A stretch of DNA of 64,000 nucleotides from Methylobacterium sp. (GCA_020253445.1 JADCBP010000012.1:1-64000), one strand, 5' to 3'; numbered from the stretch's first letter, positions 16,790 through 29,959 are shown. Numbers and translations are program-made. The notes: generated by a model from the sequence alone, not told the origin.

Positions 16790-19700
16790 ATGGCCCAGAC
16801 CGTCGAGACCTCCACCCCCGCACCCTTCCGCGCTGCCTTCGCGCCGGAGGATGAAATTCTCGCCCGGGTCCTGCTCGCGGAAGCCAGCCTGCCGCCCGCC
16901 CACGAGCCCCAGATCGATGCGGAGGCCACCCGGCTGATCGAGGCGATCCGCGCCGGGCAGGGCGGAATCGGCGGAATCGAACAGATCCTGCAGGAATATT
17001 CCCTTTCCACCAAGGAGGGGCTGGCGCTGATGGTTCTCGCGGAAGCGCTGCTGCGCGTGCCGGATTCGACCACCGCCGACAAGCTGATCGAAGACAAGCT
17101 GGGCCAGGGCAACTTCCTCGAGCATCAGCCGAAATCGGATGCCCTGCTCATCAATGCCTCGGCCTGGGCTTTGGGCATTGGCGCGCGCATCATCCAGCCG
17201 GGCGAGACGCCGGACGGCATTCTCGCGAGCCTTGCGAAGCGCATCGGGCTGCCCACCATCCGCACGGCGGCGCGGCAGGCCATGCGGGTGATGGGCAACC
17301 ATTTCGTGCTGGGGCAGACGATTGACGAGGCGCTGAACCGCGCAGGTTCGGGTGCGGCGCGCAGCTACCGCTATTCCTTCGACATGCTGGGTGAAGGGGC
17401 GCGCACAGCCGAGGATGCCGAACGCTATTTCCAGAGCTATGCCGATGCCATCCGCCATATCGGGGCGAAGGCCGGCAATGCTGCCCTCCCCAATCGGCCC
17501 GGCATTTCCGTGAAGCTCTCGGCCTTGCATCCGCGCTATGAGGCCACCAATCAGGAGGCCGTGCTGGCTGAGCTCACCCCGCGCGTGGTGACCCTCGCGG
17601 AGCAGGCCAAGAGCTTCGACCTCAACTTCACCATCGATGCGGAAGAGGCGGACCGCCTGGAACTCTCGCTCGATCTCTTCCGGCAGCTGGCGCAGGATTC
17701 CAAACTCGCGGGCTGGGATGGCCTCGGCCTCGCCGTGCAGGCCTACCAGAAACGGGGCCGGGCGGTCATCGCCTGGCTCGATCAACTCGCGCAAGCCACG
17801 GGTCGCCGCTTCATGGTGCGCCTCGTGAAGGGCGCCTATTGGGATACGGAAGTGAAGCGCGCGCAGGAGCGCGGCCTGCCGGATTTCCCGGTCTTTACCC
17901 GCAAGGCGATGACCGACCTCAATTATGCGGCCTGCGCCAAGGCGATGCTGCAGGCCCGGCCTCGCCTTTACCCGCAATTCGCAACCCATAATGCCCTGAC
18001 CATCGCGACGATCCGCGCGATGGCCGGCAATGCCGAGGGCTACGAATTCCAGCGCCTGCACGGCATGGGCGAGGCCGCCTATTCCGCGTTGCTGGCGCAG
18101 AGCCCGGATGCGGCCTGCCGGGTCTATGCGCCTGTGGGCGGGCATCGCGATCTCCTCGCCTATCTCGTGCGCCGCCTGCTGGAAAATGGAGCCAATTCCT
18201 CCTTCGTGAATGAGGCAGCGGATTCCAACGTGCCCGTTTCGAAACTGCTGACGCGCCCTGCCACGCTCATCGGTGCGCCGGAACGCGCCCGGCACAAGCG
18301 CCTCGCCCGGCCCGAAGCCCTGTTCCCCGATGGCCGCAGGAACAGCCGGGGTTATGAACTCGGCCATGCGGAAACGCTCGAAAAGCTGCTCCAGGCGCGC
18401 GATTTCGCTTCCGCGACGGCCGCGAGCCTGATCTCTGGACAAGGGGTGAAGCATGGCTCCCGGGAGGCGAAATCCCCGATCGATGGGAAGCTGATCGGCA
18501 GCGTGTTCAACGCCATGCCGGCCGATGCGCGCGCGGCCATCGAGGCCGCCCGCGAGGGCTTCCACCGCTGGGGCCGCACGGAGGCATCCCACCGCGCGGC
18601 CCTGCTGCGCGCCGCCGCTGACAAGCTCGAAGCGAGGACGGGTCGTCTTGTCGCGCTGCTGCAGCGTGAAGCGGGCAAGACGCTCGACGATTGCATCGCC
18701 GAAATTCGTGAGGCGGTCGATTTCCTGCGCTATTATGCGGATGAGGCGGAGCGCGTGATGGGCGCACCGATCGCCCTGCCCGGCCCGACGGGCGAGGATA
18801 ATCGCCTGCTCTATCGCCCGCGCGGGGTGATCGTGGCGATCGCGCCTTGGAATTTCCCGCTGGCGATCTTCCTCGGGCAGGTCGCGGCGGCGTTGGCGGC
18901 CGGCAACACGGTGGTCGCGAAACCCGCCGAGCAGACGCCGCTCATCGGCATGCTCGCGGTCGAATTGCTGCATGAGGCCGGCATCCCGAAGGATGCCCTC
19001 CATCTCGTGCTCGGCGATGGCGCCATTGGCGCCGCCCTCGTGGAGCACCCGGCCATTGCCGGCGTGGTGTTCACGGGCTCAACAGAAACCGCCCGCCGCA
19101 TCAATCGCGCGCTCGCCGCGAAGGAAGGTCCGATCATCCCGCTGATCGCGGAAACGGGCGGCATCAACGCGATGATCGTGGATGCCACGGCCTTGCCGGA
19201 ACAGGTAGCGGATGACGTGGTGCTCTCGGCCTTCCGCTCGGCAGGCCAGCGCTGTTCGGCCCTTCGCCTGCTTTGCGTGCAGGAGGATGTAGCGGATCGC
19301 ATGATCGAGATGATCGTCGGTGCCGCGAAGGAACTCCGCCTCGGTGATCCCACCCGCCCGGAGACCCATATCGGCCCGGTGATCGATGCCGAGGCGAAGG
19401 ACCGGCTTGATGCGCATATCGCCAGGATGAAACGCGAGGCGAAGGTGCTCCATGCAGGCGAGGCCCCGCAGGGGCTCTATGTCGCCCCGCATGTTTTTGG
19501 ACTCCAGCGCGTCGAAGATCTCGGCGAGGAAATCTTCGGGCCCGTGCTGCATGTCGTGCGCTACAAGGCGGGTGAACTCATGAGGCTGGTCGAGGCGATT
19601 GACGCCTCAGGCTTTGGCCTGACCTTCGGCATGCATTCGCGCATCGACAGCGATATCGAAAAGGTCACGAACCGGCTCCAGACCGGCAATATCTACGTCA

Positions 19701-19882
19701 ACCGCAACATGATCGGCGCGGTGGTGGGCGTGCAGCCCTTCGGCGGGCATGGCCTTTCCGGCACCGGCCCCAAGGCGGGCGGGCCGAATTACCTGCTGCG
19801 CTTTGCGACCGAGCAGGTCATCTCGGTGAATTCTGCAGCGGCCGGTGGCAATGCGAGCCTGATGGCCCTGTCGGAGGAGTGA
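16790..19882 (+). CDS. putA: Bifunctional proline dehydrogenase / L-glutamate-gamma-semialdehyde dehydrogenase
   Basis: This enzyme oxidises proline to glutamate in two steps using FAD then NAD. The product is about 1030 residues. An N-terminal helical arm leads to the PRODH barrel (about 150-460), with RLVKGAYWDTE and the RRLLENGANSSFVN motif, then the ALDH domain (about 520-1000) with the catalytic Glu in IAETGGINAM and Cys in SAGQRCSALR. It lacks the N-terminal ribbon-helix-helix repressor domain of E. coli PutA, which fits separate control by the divergent Lrp-type regulator. ATG 16790 has GGGAG 5 bases upstream and is preferred to ATG 16769. Confidence 0.95.
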   Translation: MAQTVETSTPAPFRAAFAPEDEILARVLLAEASLPPAHEPQIDAEATRLIEAIRAGQGGIGGIEQILQEYSLSTKEGLALMVLAEALLRVPDSTTADKLIEDKLGQGNFLEHQPKSDALLINASAWALGIGARIIQPGETPDGILASLAKRIGLPTIRTAARQAMRVMGNHFVLGQTIDEALNRAGSGAARSYRYSFDMLGEGARTAEDAERYFQSYADAIRHIGAKAGNAALPNRPGISVKLSALHPRYEATNQEAVLAELTPRVVTLAEQAKSFDLNFTIDAEEADRLELSLDLFRQLAQDSKLAGWDGLGLAVQAYQKRGRAVIAWLDQLAQATGRRFMVRLVKGAYWDTEVKRAQERGLPDFPVFTRKAMTDLNYAACAKAMLQARPRLYPQFATHNALTIATIRAMAGNAEGYEFQRLHGMGEAAYSALLAQSPDAACRVYAPVGGHRDLLAYLVRRLLENGANSSFVNEAADSNVPVSKLLTRPATLIGAPERARHKRLARPEALFPDGRRNSRGYELGHAETLEKLLQARDFASATAASLISGQGVKHGSREAKSPIDGKLIGSVFNAMPADARAAIEAAREGFHRWGRTEASHRAALLRAAADKLEARTGRLVALLQREAGKTLDDCIAEIREAVDFLRYYADEAERVMGAPIALPGPTGEDNRLLYRPRGVIVAIAPWNFPLAIFLGQVAAALAAGNTVVAKPAEQTPLIGMLAVELLHEAGIPKDALHLVLGDGAIGAALVEHPAIAGVVFTGSTETARRINRALAAKEGPIIPLIAETGGINAMIVDATALPEQVADDVVLSAFRSAGQRCSALRLLCVQEDVADRMIEMIVGAAKELRLGDPTRPETHIGPVIDAEAKDRLDAHIARMKREAKVLHAGEAPQGLYVAPHVFGLQRVEDLGEEIFGPVLHVVRYKAGELMRLVEAIDASGFGLTFGMHSRIDSDIEKVTNRLQTGNIYVNRNMIGAVVGVQPFGGHGLSGTGPKAGGPNYLLRFATEQVISVNSAAAGGNASLMALSEE

Positions 19883-19946
19883 AGCGCCGGATCCGGCTTC
19901 GGCGCTCGCCAACCGCTCCCCGGAAAGGTCGCCCCGGAGCGGCCTT

Positions 19947-19990
19947 CCTTTCCGGCGCGGGCCCGAAGCCTTTCCGGCGCGGGCCCGAAG
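19947..19990. repeat. Perfect 22-bp tandem duplication between putA and atpC
   Basis: Two identical adjacent 22-bp units (19947-19968 and 19969-19990), each containing CCGGCGCGGGCCCG, lie between the convergent putA and atpC stops. A GGTCGC/GCGGCC hairpin just to the left (about 19927-19943) may act as a weak terminator. The whole gap is 124 bases. Confidence 0.8.
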
Positions 19991-20006
19991 GCTTGGCCGG
20001 GCAAGC

Positions 20007-20396
20007 TCAGTTGCGGACCGCCGCCATCATCGTGCCCAGAGCCGCGATGCGCTCCGAAACGAGCGCGCGGGCGTCATCGGTCGTGGCGGCGCGGAGTTCA
20101 TCCTCCGCAGCCTTCATCTCCGCCGCAACCTTCTCGCGGTCGATTTCCTCGACCGGGACAGCCTGCTCGGCGAGCAGCGTGAGGCCCGACGCGTTCACAT
20201 CGAGGAAGCCGCCGCGCACGAAGAGCCGCCTGCCGCCATCGACCGTGACGACGCCCGGACGAACGGCCGACATGAACGGCGCATGGTTCGCGAGCACGGT
20301 GACGTCACCCTCGGCGGCCGGCACGACCACCGAGTTCACATCACCCGAGAAGAGAACCCGCTCCGGGGAGACAAGTTCGAAATGGAAGCTGGCCAT
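20007..20396 (-). CDS. atpC: F1 ATP synthase epsilon subunit
   Basis: The product is 129 residues. The N-terminal beta-sandwich is clear: FELVSPERVLFSGDVNSVVVPAAEGDVTVL, then HAPFMSAVRPGVV. A short C-terminal helical hairpin follows (EEIDREKVAAEMKAAEDEL). Epsilon joins the central stalk and regulates ATP hydrolysis. It is the last gene of the cluster, 3 bases after atpD. Confidence 0.93.
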   Translation of the reverse strand: MASFHFELVSPERVLFSGDVNSVVVPAAEGDVTVLANHAPFMSAVRPGVVTVDGGRRLFVRGGFLDVNASGLTLLAEQAVPVEEIDREKVAAEMKAAEDELRAATTDDARALVSERIAALGTMMAAVRN

Positions 20397-20399
20397 GGG

Positions 20400-22284
<1,885 letters not shown>

Positions 22285-22297
22285 GTTCGTCTCCCGC

Positions 22298-23167
22298 TCA
22301 GAGCGCTTCCGCGCCGGAAATGATTTCGATCAGTTCCTTCGTGATCATCGCCTGACGCGTGCGGTTGTATTTCTGCGTCTGCTTCTTGATCATCTCGCCC
22401 GCGTTGCGAGTGGCATTGTCCATGGCGCTCATGCGCGCGCCCTGCTCGGAAGCCGCATTCTCGAGCAGCGCGCGGAACACCTGCACGGAGATGTTGCGCG
22501 GCAGGAGCGCGGAGAGGATCGTCGCCTCGTCCGGCTCGTAATCATAGGTCGCGATCGAGGGCGAAGCGCTGGCGGGAATTTCCGCCGGAATGACACGCTG
22601 CGCGGTCGGGATCTGCGAGATGACCGACCGGAACTGCGAGTAGAACAGCGTCGCGACATCGAATTCGCCATTCGCGAACATCGCCATCACGCGCTGGCCG
22701 ATCTCGTCGGCGTTCGCGTAGCCGATCTGCTTCACCGCGCGCAATTCGACGAGGTCGACGATCTGCTTTTCATACTGGCGCTTCAGGATGTCGTAGCCCT
22801 TGCGGCCGACGCAGAGGATCTTCACCGTCTTGCCGGCCTGCTGAAGCCGGTTGATATGCTCGCGGGCGAGACGCGCGATCGAGGAGTTGAAGGCGCCGCA
22901 AAGGCCGCGCTCGGCCGTGCAGACGATCAGCAGATGGACCTGGTCCGAGCCCGTGCCGGCAAGCAGGCGCGGCGCATCCGCGCCCGACACACCCGCGCCG
23001 AGATTGGCGAGCACCGCTTCCATCTTCTGCGCGTAGGGACGCGCGGCCTCGGCGGCCGTCTGCGCGCGGCGCAGTTTCGCCGCGGCCACCATCTGCATGG
23101 CCTTGGTGATCTTCTGCGTCGCCTTCACGGAAGCGATGCGGTTGCGAAGGTCTTTCAACGAGGGCAT
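22298..23167 (-). CDS. atpG: F1 ATP synthase gamma subunit
   Basis: This 289-residue rotor subunit of the F1 central stalk starts [36 protein letters not shown] in typical fashion (long N-terminal helix), with a central [15 protein letters not shown] and C-terminal [14 protein letters not shown] helix. It is in its normal place after atpA, with a 55-base gap. The gene after it is ohr instead of atpD. Confidence 0.96.
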   Translation of the reverse strand: MPSLKDLRNRIASVKATQKITKAMQMVAAAKLRRAQTAAEAARPYAQKMEAVLANLGAGVSGADAPRLLAGTGSDQVHLLIVCTAERGLCGAFNSSIARLAREHINRLQQAGKTVKILCVGRKGYDILKRQYEKQIVDLVELRAVKQIGYANADEIGQRVMAMFANGEFDVATLFYSQFRSVISQIPTAQRVIPAEIPASASPSIATYDYEPDEATILSALLPRNISVQVFRALLENAASEQGARMSAMDNATRNAGEMIKKQTQKYNRTRQAMITKELIEIISGAEAL

Positions 23168-23222
23168 GGGTTTTCCCGTCTGGCCGGCGACTGGCGCGGG
23201 GCGAACCCCGCGCCGGAGAGGC

Positions 23223-24752
<1,530 letters not shown>

Positions 24753-24770
24753 CGGGGCGTGCCTTTCGCT

Positions 24771-25328
24771 TTAAACGTTCGTCATCGCGATTTTCATCGC
24801 GTTCAATTTGGTCCTGAGGGAGGCGTCGATCATCTTCGAGCCCATCTTCACGACGAGGCCCCCGATGATCGCGGGATCGACACGCTCGGTGAGCGCGATG
24901 CTCTTTCCGGCCGTGGACTGGAGCGCATCCAGAACAGCCTTGCGATTCTTGTCCGACAGCGGCGCTGCCACCGTCACTTCGGCGCTCACGATGCCCTTCT
25001 TCTCGGCAACCAGCGCGCGGAAGGCGGCGACCATGGCCCGGACGAGGAAGAGGCGGCGCTTGGAAGCGACGAGCTTCAGGAAATTCGCGGCAAGACCGCC
25101 GATCCCGGCCTTCGCGAGCACGGCCGTGATGGCCTTTTCCTGCTCTTCCGAGGTGAAGACCGGGTTGCGGCACAGCTGCTCCAGATCCGCGCTCTCGTCG
25201 AGCAGGGCCAGGAATCGATCGAGATCCGCGCTGACGGCGTCAAGGGCCTTGCCCTCGCTCGCAAGCTCGAAAAGCGCGACGGCATAGCGGCCGGCAATTC
25301 CGGAGACGATGGGGCTCGATGAGGCCAC
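24771..25328 (-). CDS. atpH: F1 ATP synthase delta subunit (OSCP)
   Basis: This 185-residue peripheral-stalk protein links F1 to the b subunits of F0. It has an N-terminal six-helix domain (GIAGRYAVALFELASEGKALDAV) and the conserved C-terminal VDPAIIGGLVVKMGSKMIDASL. The frame extends upstream to 25502, but GTG 25328 gives the usual family length; SD is weak. It is the first gene of the F1 cluster. F0 genes are absent from the window, as in other alphaproteobacteria where F0 is encoded elsewhere. Confidence 0.92.
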   Translation of the reverse strand: MASSSPIVSGIAGRYAVALFELASEGKALDAVSADLDRFLALLDESADLEQLCRNPVFTSEEQEKAITAVLAKAGIGGLAANFLKLVASKRRLFLVRAMVAAFRALVAEKKGIVSAEVTVAAPLSDKNRKAVLDALQSTAGKSIALTERVDPAIIGGLVVKMGSKMIDASLRTKLNAMKIAMTNV

Positions 25329-25568
25329 GGCTCGAACGTCTTTCGTTTCTTCACACGGCAAGCGGGGCCAACGCGACACCCAAAGAGGGGAAGTGGCGTG
25401 AAATCTGCCGCTCGTCGTGCCCAAGAAGGGAGATCTGTCGACGACTTGGCGGCTGACGCGCTTGTAAGGATGCGCTGCAGCAACCGGGCCGGTCGCTAAC
25501 AAATCTTCAACGCCCGCGCAACCCCTTATCGCCGCCGACTTTCGGCCCAGACGCCGCGGGTTTCCACC

Positions 25569-27743
25569 TCAGAGGAAACTCATCGGGTCAATATCGACAT
25601 CCACCCGCGCCCCGCCACGCGCCGGACCGGCCCGTTCCAGCATCGCGCGGATGGCGGACTGGATGGAAACCGCTCGCGGTGCCTTCAGAATAAGGCGCAT
25701 GCGGTGCTTGCCCCGCAGAAGCGCCAGCGGCGGATCGGCCGGCCCCAGAATGGTGATCGAGGGGATCGCCCCCTCCTCCATCAGCCGGAATCCGGCTTCC
25801 GCGAGCTTGCGCGCATGGGCCTCGGCCGCCGAGCGATCCTTCGCGGACACGAGAAGGGCCGCGAGGCGCCCGAAGGGCGGCAGCCCCGCCGCCTCACGGC
25901 TCGCGATCTCGGCGGCGTAGAAGGAGGCCTCATCGCCCGAGAGCAGCGCGCGGATCACCACGTGCTTCGGCTGGTAGCTTTGCAGCACGCCCCGCCCCGG
26001 CCTTTCGCCGCGCCCGGCGCGGCCCGTGACCTGGGTGAGAAGCTGGAAGCTGCGCTCGGCGGCGCGCGGATCGTTCGAGACAAGCCCGATATCGGCATCC
26101 ACCACGGCCGCGAGCGTGAGTTTCGGAAAATTATGGCCCTTCGCGATCAGTTGCGTGCCGATCACGAGGTCGAATTCGCCATCCGCCACCGCCTGCAATT
26201 CGCGCTTCAGCCGCTCGGTGCCACCGGGAAAATCGCTGGAAAGCACGATGCGACGATGATCGGGGAAAGCTGCCGCGATCTCTTCGGCCACGCGCTCCAC
26301 GCCGGGACCGCAGGCGGTGAGGCTCTCCTCCGCGCCGCATTCCGTGCAGGCGATGGGCCGGCGCTCGGTATGCCCGCAATGATGGCAGATCAGCGCCCGG
26401 CGGAAACGATGCTCCACCAGCCAGGCATCGCAATTCGGGCATTGCCAGCGATGCCCGCAGGCGCGGCAGAGCGTCAGCGGCGCATAGCCGCGCCGGTTCA
26501 GGAACACCATCGCCTGCTCGCCGCGCGAGAGCGTCTCGCCGATCATCCCGATGAGCTTTGGCGAGAGATAAGCCCCGCGCGGGGGCGCGTCCTTGGTGAG
26601 GTCGATCAGCAACAAGTCGGGCAATGCGCGGCCCGCGGCGCGGCTTTCCAGCTTCACATGCCGGTAGCGGCCCTGCTCGGCATTCACCCGGCTCTCGATG
26701 GAGGGCGTGGCCGAGGAGAGGATCACCGGGCAGCCCTCGCACTGCCCGCGCAAAACCGCCATGTCCCGCGCGTGGTAACGCACCACATCATCCTGCTTGA
26801 AGGCGGCCTCGTGTTCCTCATCCACCACGATGAGGCCGAGGCTGCTGAACGGAAGGAAGAGCGCGGAGCGCGCACCCACCACCACTTTCGCCTCGCCCTC
26901 CGCCACGGCATGCCACAGGCGATCGCGCCGGGTGCTGGCGATGCCGGAATGCCAGAGGCCCGGCGCACCGCCGAACCGCGCCTCGAACCGCGCCACGAAT
27001 TCCGGCGTGAGCGAGATTTCCGGCAGGAGGATCAAGGCTTGCCGTCCCGCTTCAAGTGCCGTCGCGACCGCCTCGAAATAGACCTCCGTCTTGCCCGATC
27101 CGGTGACGCCCTCCAGCAGAACCGGCGCGAAGCCACCCGTCTTCACGAGGCCGGAAAGCTCATCCGCCGCTGCGCGCTGCTGGGCATTCAGCCTCGGGCC
27201 GCGCGAGGCGAGATCGAATGACGCGGCGCGCGCAAGGCTCGGCAACGGAACCATCTCGAAGACGCCTTCATCCATCAGCGCATCGATCACGCCAGTGGAG
27301 CAGCCCGCCGCCTCCGCGAGATCCTTCCTGCGATGCGTGAGGCCCCCAACGGCCGCCGCCATCACCCGGGCGCGGGTCGGCGTCAGGCGGCGCGGCTGCG
27401 CGCCCGTGGCGCGAAGGCCGAATCGCGGTGCTTCATGCGCCTCGGCATCGGGATCGCGCATCGCCATCCGTGCGACAAGCCCGAGCGGTGCCAGCGTATA
27501 GGCCGAGACGCGCTGCAGGAACGTCATCAGCTTTTCAGGCAGGGGGGGCAGGGCAGAGAGCGCGCGGATCGCCTTCAGGTTCTCGCCCGAAGCCCTCCCG
27601 TCCACATTCCAGACGAGGCCGAAAGTCTCGCGCGAGCCCAGCGGCACATGCACGGTCTGGCCCGGTTGCAGCGCCATCCCCTCCGGCACGCGGTAGGAAT
27701 AGGGCGCATCGAGCGCAAGCGGCAGGACGATGTCGGCGATCAT
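25569..27743 (-). CDS. priA: Primosomal protein N' (replication restart helicase PriA)
   Basis: This is a 724-residue superfamily 2 DNA helicase that reloads the replisome at collapsed forks. It shows Walker A GVTGSGKT (212-219), DEEHEAAFKQDD, and the zinc-binding cysteine pairs CRACGHRWQCPNC, CHHC and CTEC inserted between helicase lobes. ATG 27743 follows a strong GGAGGGAG sequence. It is divergent from xerC, and the atp cluster follows it on the same strand after 240 bases; this neighbourhood is conserved in many Hyphomicrobiales. Confidence 0.95.
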   Translation of the reverse strand: MIADIVLPLALDAPYSYRVPEGMALQPGQTVHVPLGSRETFGLVWNVDGRASGENLKAIRALSALPPLPEKLMTFLQRVSAYTLAPLGLVARMAMRDPDAEAHEAPRFGLRATGAQPRRLTPTRARVMAAAVGGLTHRRKDLAEAAGCSTGVIDALMDEGVFEMVPLPSLARAASFDLASRGPRLNAQQRAAADELSGLVKTGGFAPVLLEGVTGSGKTEVYFEAVATALEAGRQALILLPEISLTPEFVARFEARFGGAPGLWHSGIASTRRDRLWHAVAEGEAKVVVGARSALFLPFSSLGLIVVDEEHEAAFKQDDVVRYHARDMAVLRGQCEGCPVILSSATPSIESRVNAEQGRYRHVKLESRAAGRALPDLLLIDLTKDAPPRGAYLSPKLIGMIGETLSRGEQAMVFLNRRGYAPLTLCRACGHRWQCPNCDAWLVEHRFRRALICHHCGHTERRPIACTECGAEESLTACGPGVERVAEEIAAAFPDHRRIVLSSDFPGGTERLKRELQAVADGEFDLVIGTQLIAKGHNFPKLTLAAVVDADIGLVSNDPRAAERSFQLLTQVTGRAGRGERPGRGVLQSYQPKHVVIRALLSGDEASFYAAEIASREAAGLPPFGRLAALLVSAKDRSAAEAHARKLAEAGFRLMEEGAIPSITILGPADPPLALLRGKHRMRLILKAPRAVSIQSAIRAMLERAGPARGGARVDVDIDPMSFL

Positions 27744-27836
27744 CGCTCTCCCTCCTTTCGATGCGCTATCTGCTTGCATATCACCGATTCGTATCCTCCC
27801 GGGATGCGCCGTTTCTTAACCGGGAAAAGCGAGACT

Positions 27837-28751
27837 ATGCGCATGAATGCCATCGAACTCGCCCTTCAGGATTGGCTGCGCGCCCTCACCCATGAGCGCA
27901 AGGCAGCGCCCAACACGGTCGAATCCTATGGCCGCGACGTGCGGCAGGTGCTCGCCTATTTCGGCGCGGATGTGACAAATCCGGCGGACCTGCTGGCACT
28001 GAAGCCGTCTGACCTGCGCCTGTTCATGGGGGAGCGCCGCAACAAGGGTGTCGGCAGCCGCAGCTTGATGCGCCAGCTTGCGGGGTTGCGCTCCTTTGCG
28101 CGGCATCTCGAGCGCGAGGGGCATGGCCATGCCTCGGCCTTCAAGGCCGTGCGCGGCCCGCGCGTGAAAAAGGGGCTGCCGCGCCCCCTCACCCCGCAGG
28201 ATGCCCGTGCCACCGCAGCGATTTCCACCCGCGCCGGCGAGGAACGCGAGCCTTGGGTGCTCGCGCGTGATGCCGCCGTTCTTGCCTTGCTCTATGGCGC
28301 CGGCCTGCGCATCTCGGAGGCGCTTTCGATCAAGCGGAAGGACGCGCCGAAGGCGGGCGCGACGCTCGTCATCCTCGGGAAGGGCGGCAAGCCACGGCAG
28401 GTGCCGATCCTCCCGCAGATCGCTGCGGCCATCGACGATTACCTCCGGCAATGCCCGTGGAAGATGCGCGGGGATGAGCCGCTTTTCGTGGGCGTGAAGG
28501 GTGGCCCGCTCTCGCCGCGCATCATCCAGCTCGCGATGGAGGGCCTGCGCGGGGCGCTGGGCCTGCCCGAAAGCGCCACGCCGCATGCCCTGCGCCATTC
28601 CTTCGCGACGCATCTGCTGGCGCGCGGCGGTGACCTGCGCACCATTCAGGAGCTTCTCGGTCACGCTTCGCTCTCCACCACCCAGATCTACACGGAAGTG
28701 GACACGGCGCGCCTGATGGCCGCCTACAAGGCCGCCCATCCGCGGGCCTAG
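27837..28751 (+). CDS. xerC: Tyrosine recombinase XerC
   Basis: This is a chromosome-dimer resolution recombinase of 304 residues acting at dif with XerD. It has an N-terminal SAM-like core-binding domain (about 5-95) and a catalytic domain with Arg158 (GAGLRISE), Lys in GKGGKPRQVP, His250-x-x-Arg253 (HALRHSFATHLL), His276 (LGHASLSTTQIY) and nucleophile Tyr285. The frame reaches far upstream over priA; ATG 27837 (with GCGAG before it) is chosen, with ATG 27804 and 27843 as alternatives. The stop TAG is formed by the first bases of a RIME-like repeat. Confidence 0.92.
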   Translation: MRMNAIELALQDWLRALTHERKAAPNTVESYGRDVRQVLAYFGADVTNPADLLALKPSDLRLFMGERRNKGVGSRSLMRQLAGLRSFARHLEREGHGHASAFKAVRGPRVKKGLPRPLTPQDARATAAISTRAGEEREPWVLARDAAVLALLYGAGLRISEALSIKRKDAPKAGATLVILGKGGKPRQVPILPQIAAAIDDYLRQCPWKMRGDEPLFVGVKGGPLSPRIIQLAMEGLRGALGLPESATPHALRHSFATHLLARGGDLRTIQELLGHASLSTTQIYTEVDTARLMAAYKAAHPRA

Positions 28752-28854
28752 AGCATTTTCCGACCAAGTGGATACCGGTCGGTCGAAGAAAATGCGTGAA
28801 AAAATAAGGAATTAGAGCGGATGTCCTGATTCAGTCAGATCGGAATCCGCTCTA
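28749..28854. repeat. RIME-like repeat, subtype A
   Basis: GCATTTTC pairs with GAAAATGC, and inside this CGACC pairs with GGTCG around the loop AAGTGGATACC. A second hairpin, AGAGCGGAT with ATCCGCTCT, completes the element. The xerC stop codon is its first three bases. A subtype B copy abuts it on the right. Confidence 0.88.
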
Positions 28855-28959
28855 GAGCATCCGCCCGCCAAGTGGATAAAGGTTGGCGCAAAAAAGCGGA
28901 TGCGAAAACAAGAAGAGTGAGCACCAGATCTGATTTTATCAGATCGGTTTGCGCTCTAG
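28851..28959. repeat. RIME-like repeat, subtype B
   Basis: It has the same layout as subtype A with both stems changed: GCATCCGC pairs with GCGGATGC and CGCCAA with TTGGCG, keeping the central GTGGATA. The second hairpin holds GATCTGAT/ATCAGATC. The only other subtype B copy is inverted at 41558-41663. Confidence 0.85.
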
Positions 28960-28999
28960 ACCGGACTGGGTGGGGGCTTCGCCGTTCAGAGCGTGAGGC

Positions 29000-29959
29000 T
29001 CAAGGTGCTTTCGGAGCGGCGCATTGGCGGGTGATCGCCTCGATCCGCAGGCGTAGGGTCACATCGGGCGCATCCGCCAGCACGCGCTGCCAGAGGCTTT
29101 CCTTCTTCAGGTTGCTCACCGTGCAGCCGCAGAAATTTGCACAAGTGAGCGTGTCGCCGCCGGTGCCGACGCATTGCTCCTGGCAGGAGAGCAGGAAGTC
29201 GCGCGTCTCGCGATCCACGGGCGGAAGCATCGCCGAAGCGAGCACGGCCAGCCCGCCATAGAGCACCGGCTGGTGGATGAGGTAGATCGGCAGGCTGTTC
29301 CGCCCCATCCAGATGAGGGCTCGCATCGGCCGCTGAGGCGCGGCGGGAGCCTCGCTTGCCACCGGGCGCCAGAGCTTCGCCATCGCGATGCCCATGAGCA
29401 CACAAGCGAACCACGGAAAAACCGGCACGAAATCATTCGTGGAAGGCAGGCGCGTGCCAAGCCCCAGCCAGATCAGCCAGGGCGATGAAAAGGCCTCCGC
29501 CTTGAAGGCGATCGGCAAGGCAAACACCGCCAGCGCCACCAGAGCCACGCCAAACCACGGCAAGCGCAGGAACGGCAAGGCCAGCAGGCTCGCCAGCGCG
29601 ATGTGATGCAGGATGCCGAAGAAGATGAAGCGATCGGGGAAAACTAGATAGGTGCCGGCCGTCACCAGCGCCGCCGCGCCGACGACGAATGCCAGCCGCC
29701 TGAGGAAGCGCTCGCGCCCGAAACCCTGGCCATGCGCCAGAACCAACCCGACACCCACCAGTGCGAGAAAGCTCGCGGCGATGGCATGGCCGAACCAGAT
29801 CCAGAGCGGAAAATCGCGCAGATCAACCGGAATCAGCTCCAGAAACGAGAGATTCCAGCCGAAATGGTAGATCACCATCGCGACAATCGCGACCCCGCGC
29901 GCCGCATCGATGATCGGGAGGCGGGCGAATCGCGGCAGGGAAATCGGGCGTTCATTCAT
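29000..29959 (-). CDS. DUF1624 / heparan-alpha-glucosaminide N-acetyltransferase-like membrane protein
   Basis: The product is a ~319-residue multi-pass membrane protein. It starts LPIIDAARGVAIVAMVIYHFGWNLSF, the conserved D-x-x-R-G and Y-H-x-x-W pattern of the HGSNAT-like acyltransferase family, and ends with GRNSLPIYLIHQPVLYGG. The last ~70 residues are soluble and contain several cysteines (CQEQCVG, CANFCGC), an added tail often seen in the alphaproteobacterial branch. Such proteins probably move acyl groups across the inner membrane; the acceptor is unknown. ATG 29959 is chosen over the longer frame. Confidence 0.8.
   Translation of the reverse strand: MNERPISLPRFARLPIIDAARGVAIVAMVIYHFGWNLSFLELIPVDLRDFPLWIWFGHAIAASFLALVGVGLVLAHGQGFGRERFLRRLAFVVGAAALVTAGTYLVFPDRFIFFGILHHIALASLLALPFLRLPWFGVALVALAVFALPIAFKAEAFSSPWLIWLGLGTRLPSTNDFVPVFPWFACVLMGIAMAKLWRPVASEAPAAPQRPMRALIWMGRNSLPIYLIHQPVLYGGLAVLASAMLPPVDRETRDFLLSCQEQCVGTGGDTLTCANFCGCTVSNLKKESLWQRVLADAPDVTLRLRIEAITRQCAAPKAP

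Noticed and set aside
27333-27836. Extension of xerC upstream over priA
   Set aside because: The extra residues are antisense to priA and basic low-complexity; the XerC domain begins after 27837.
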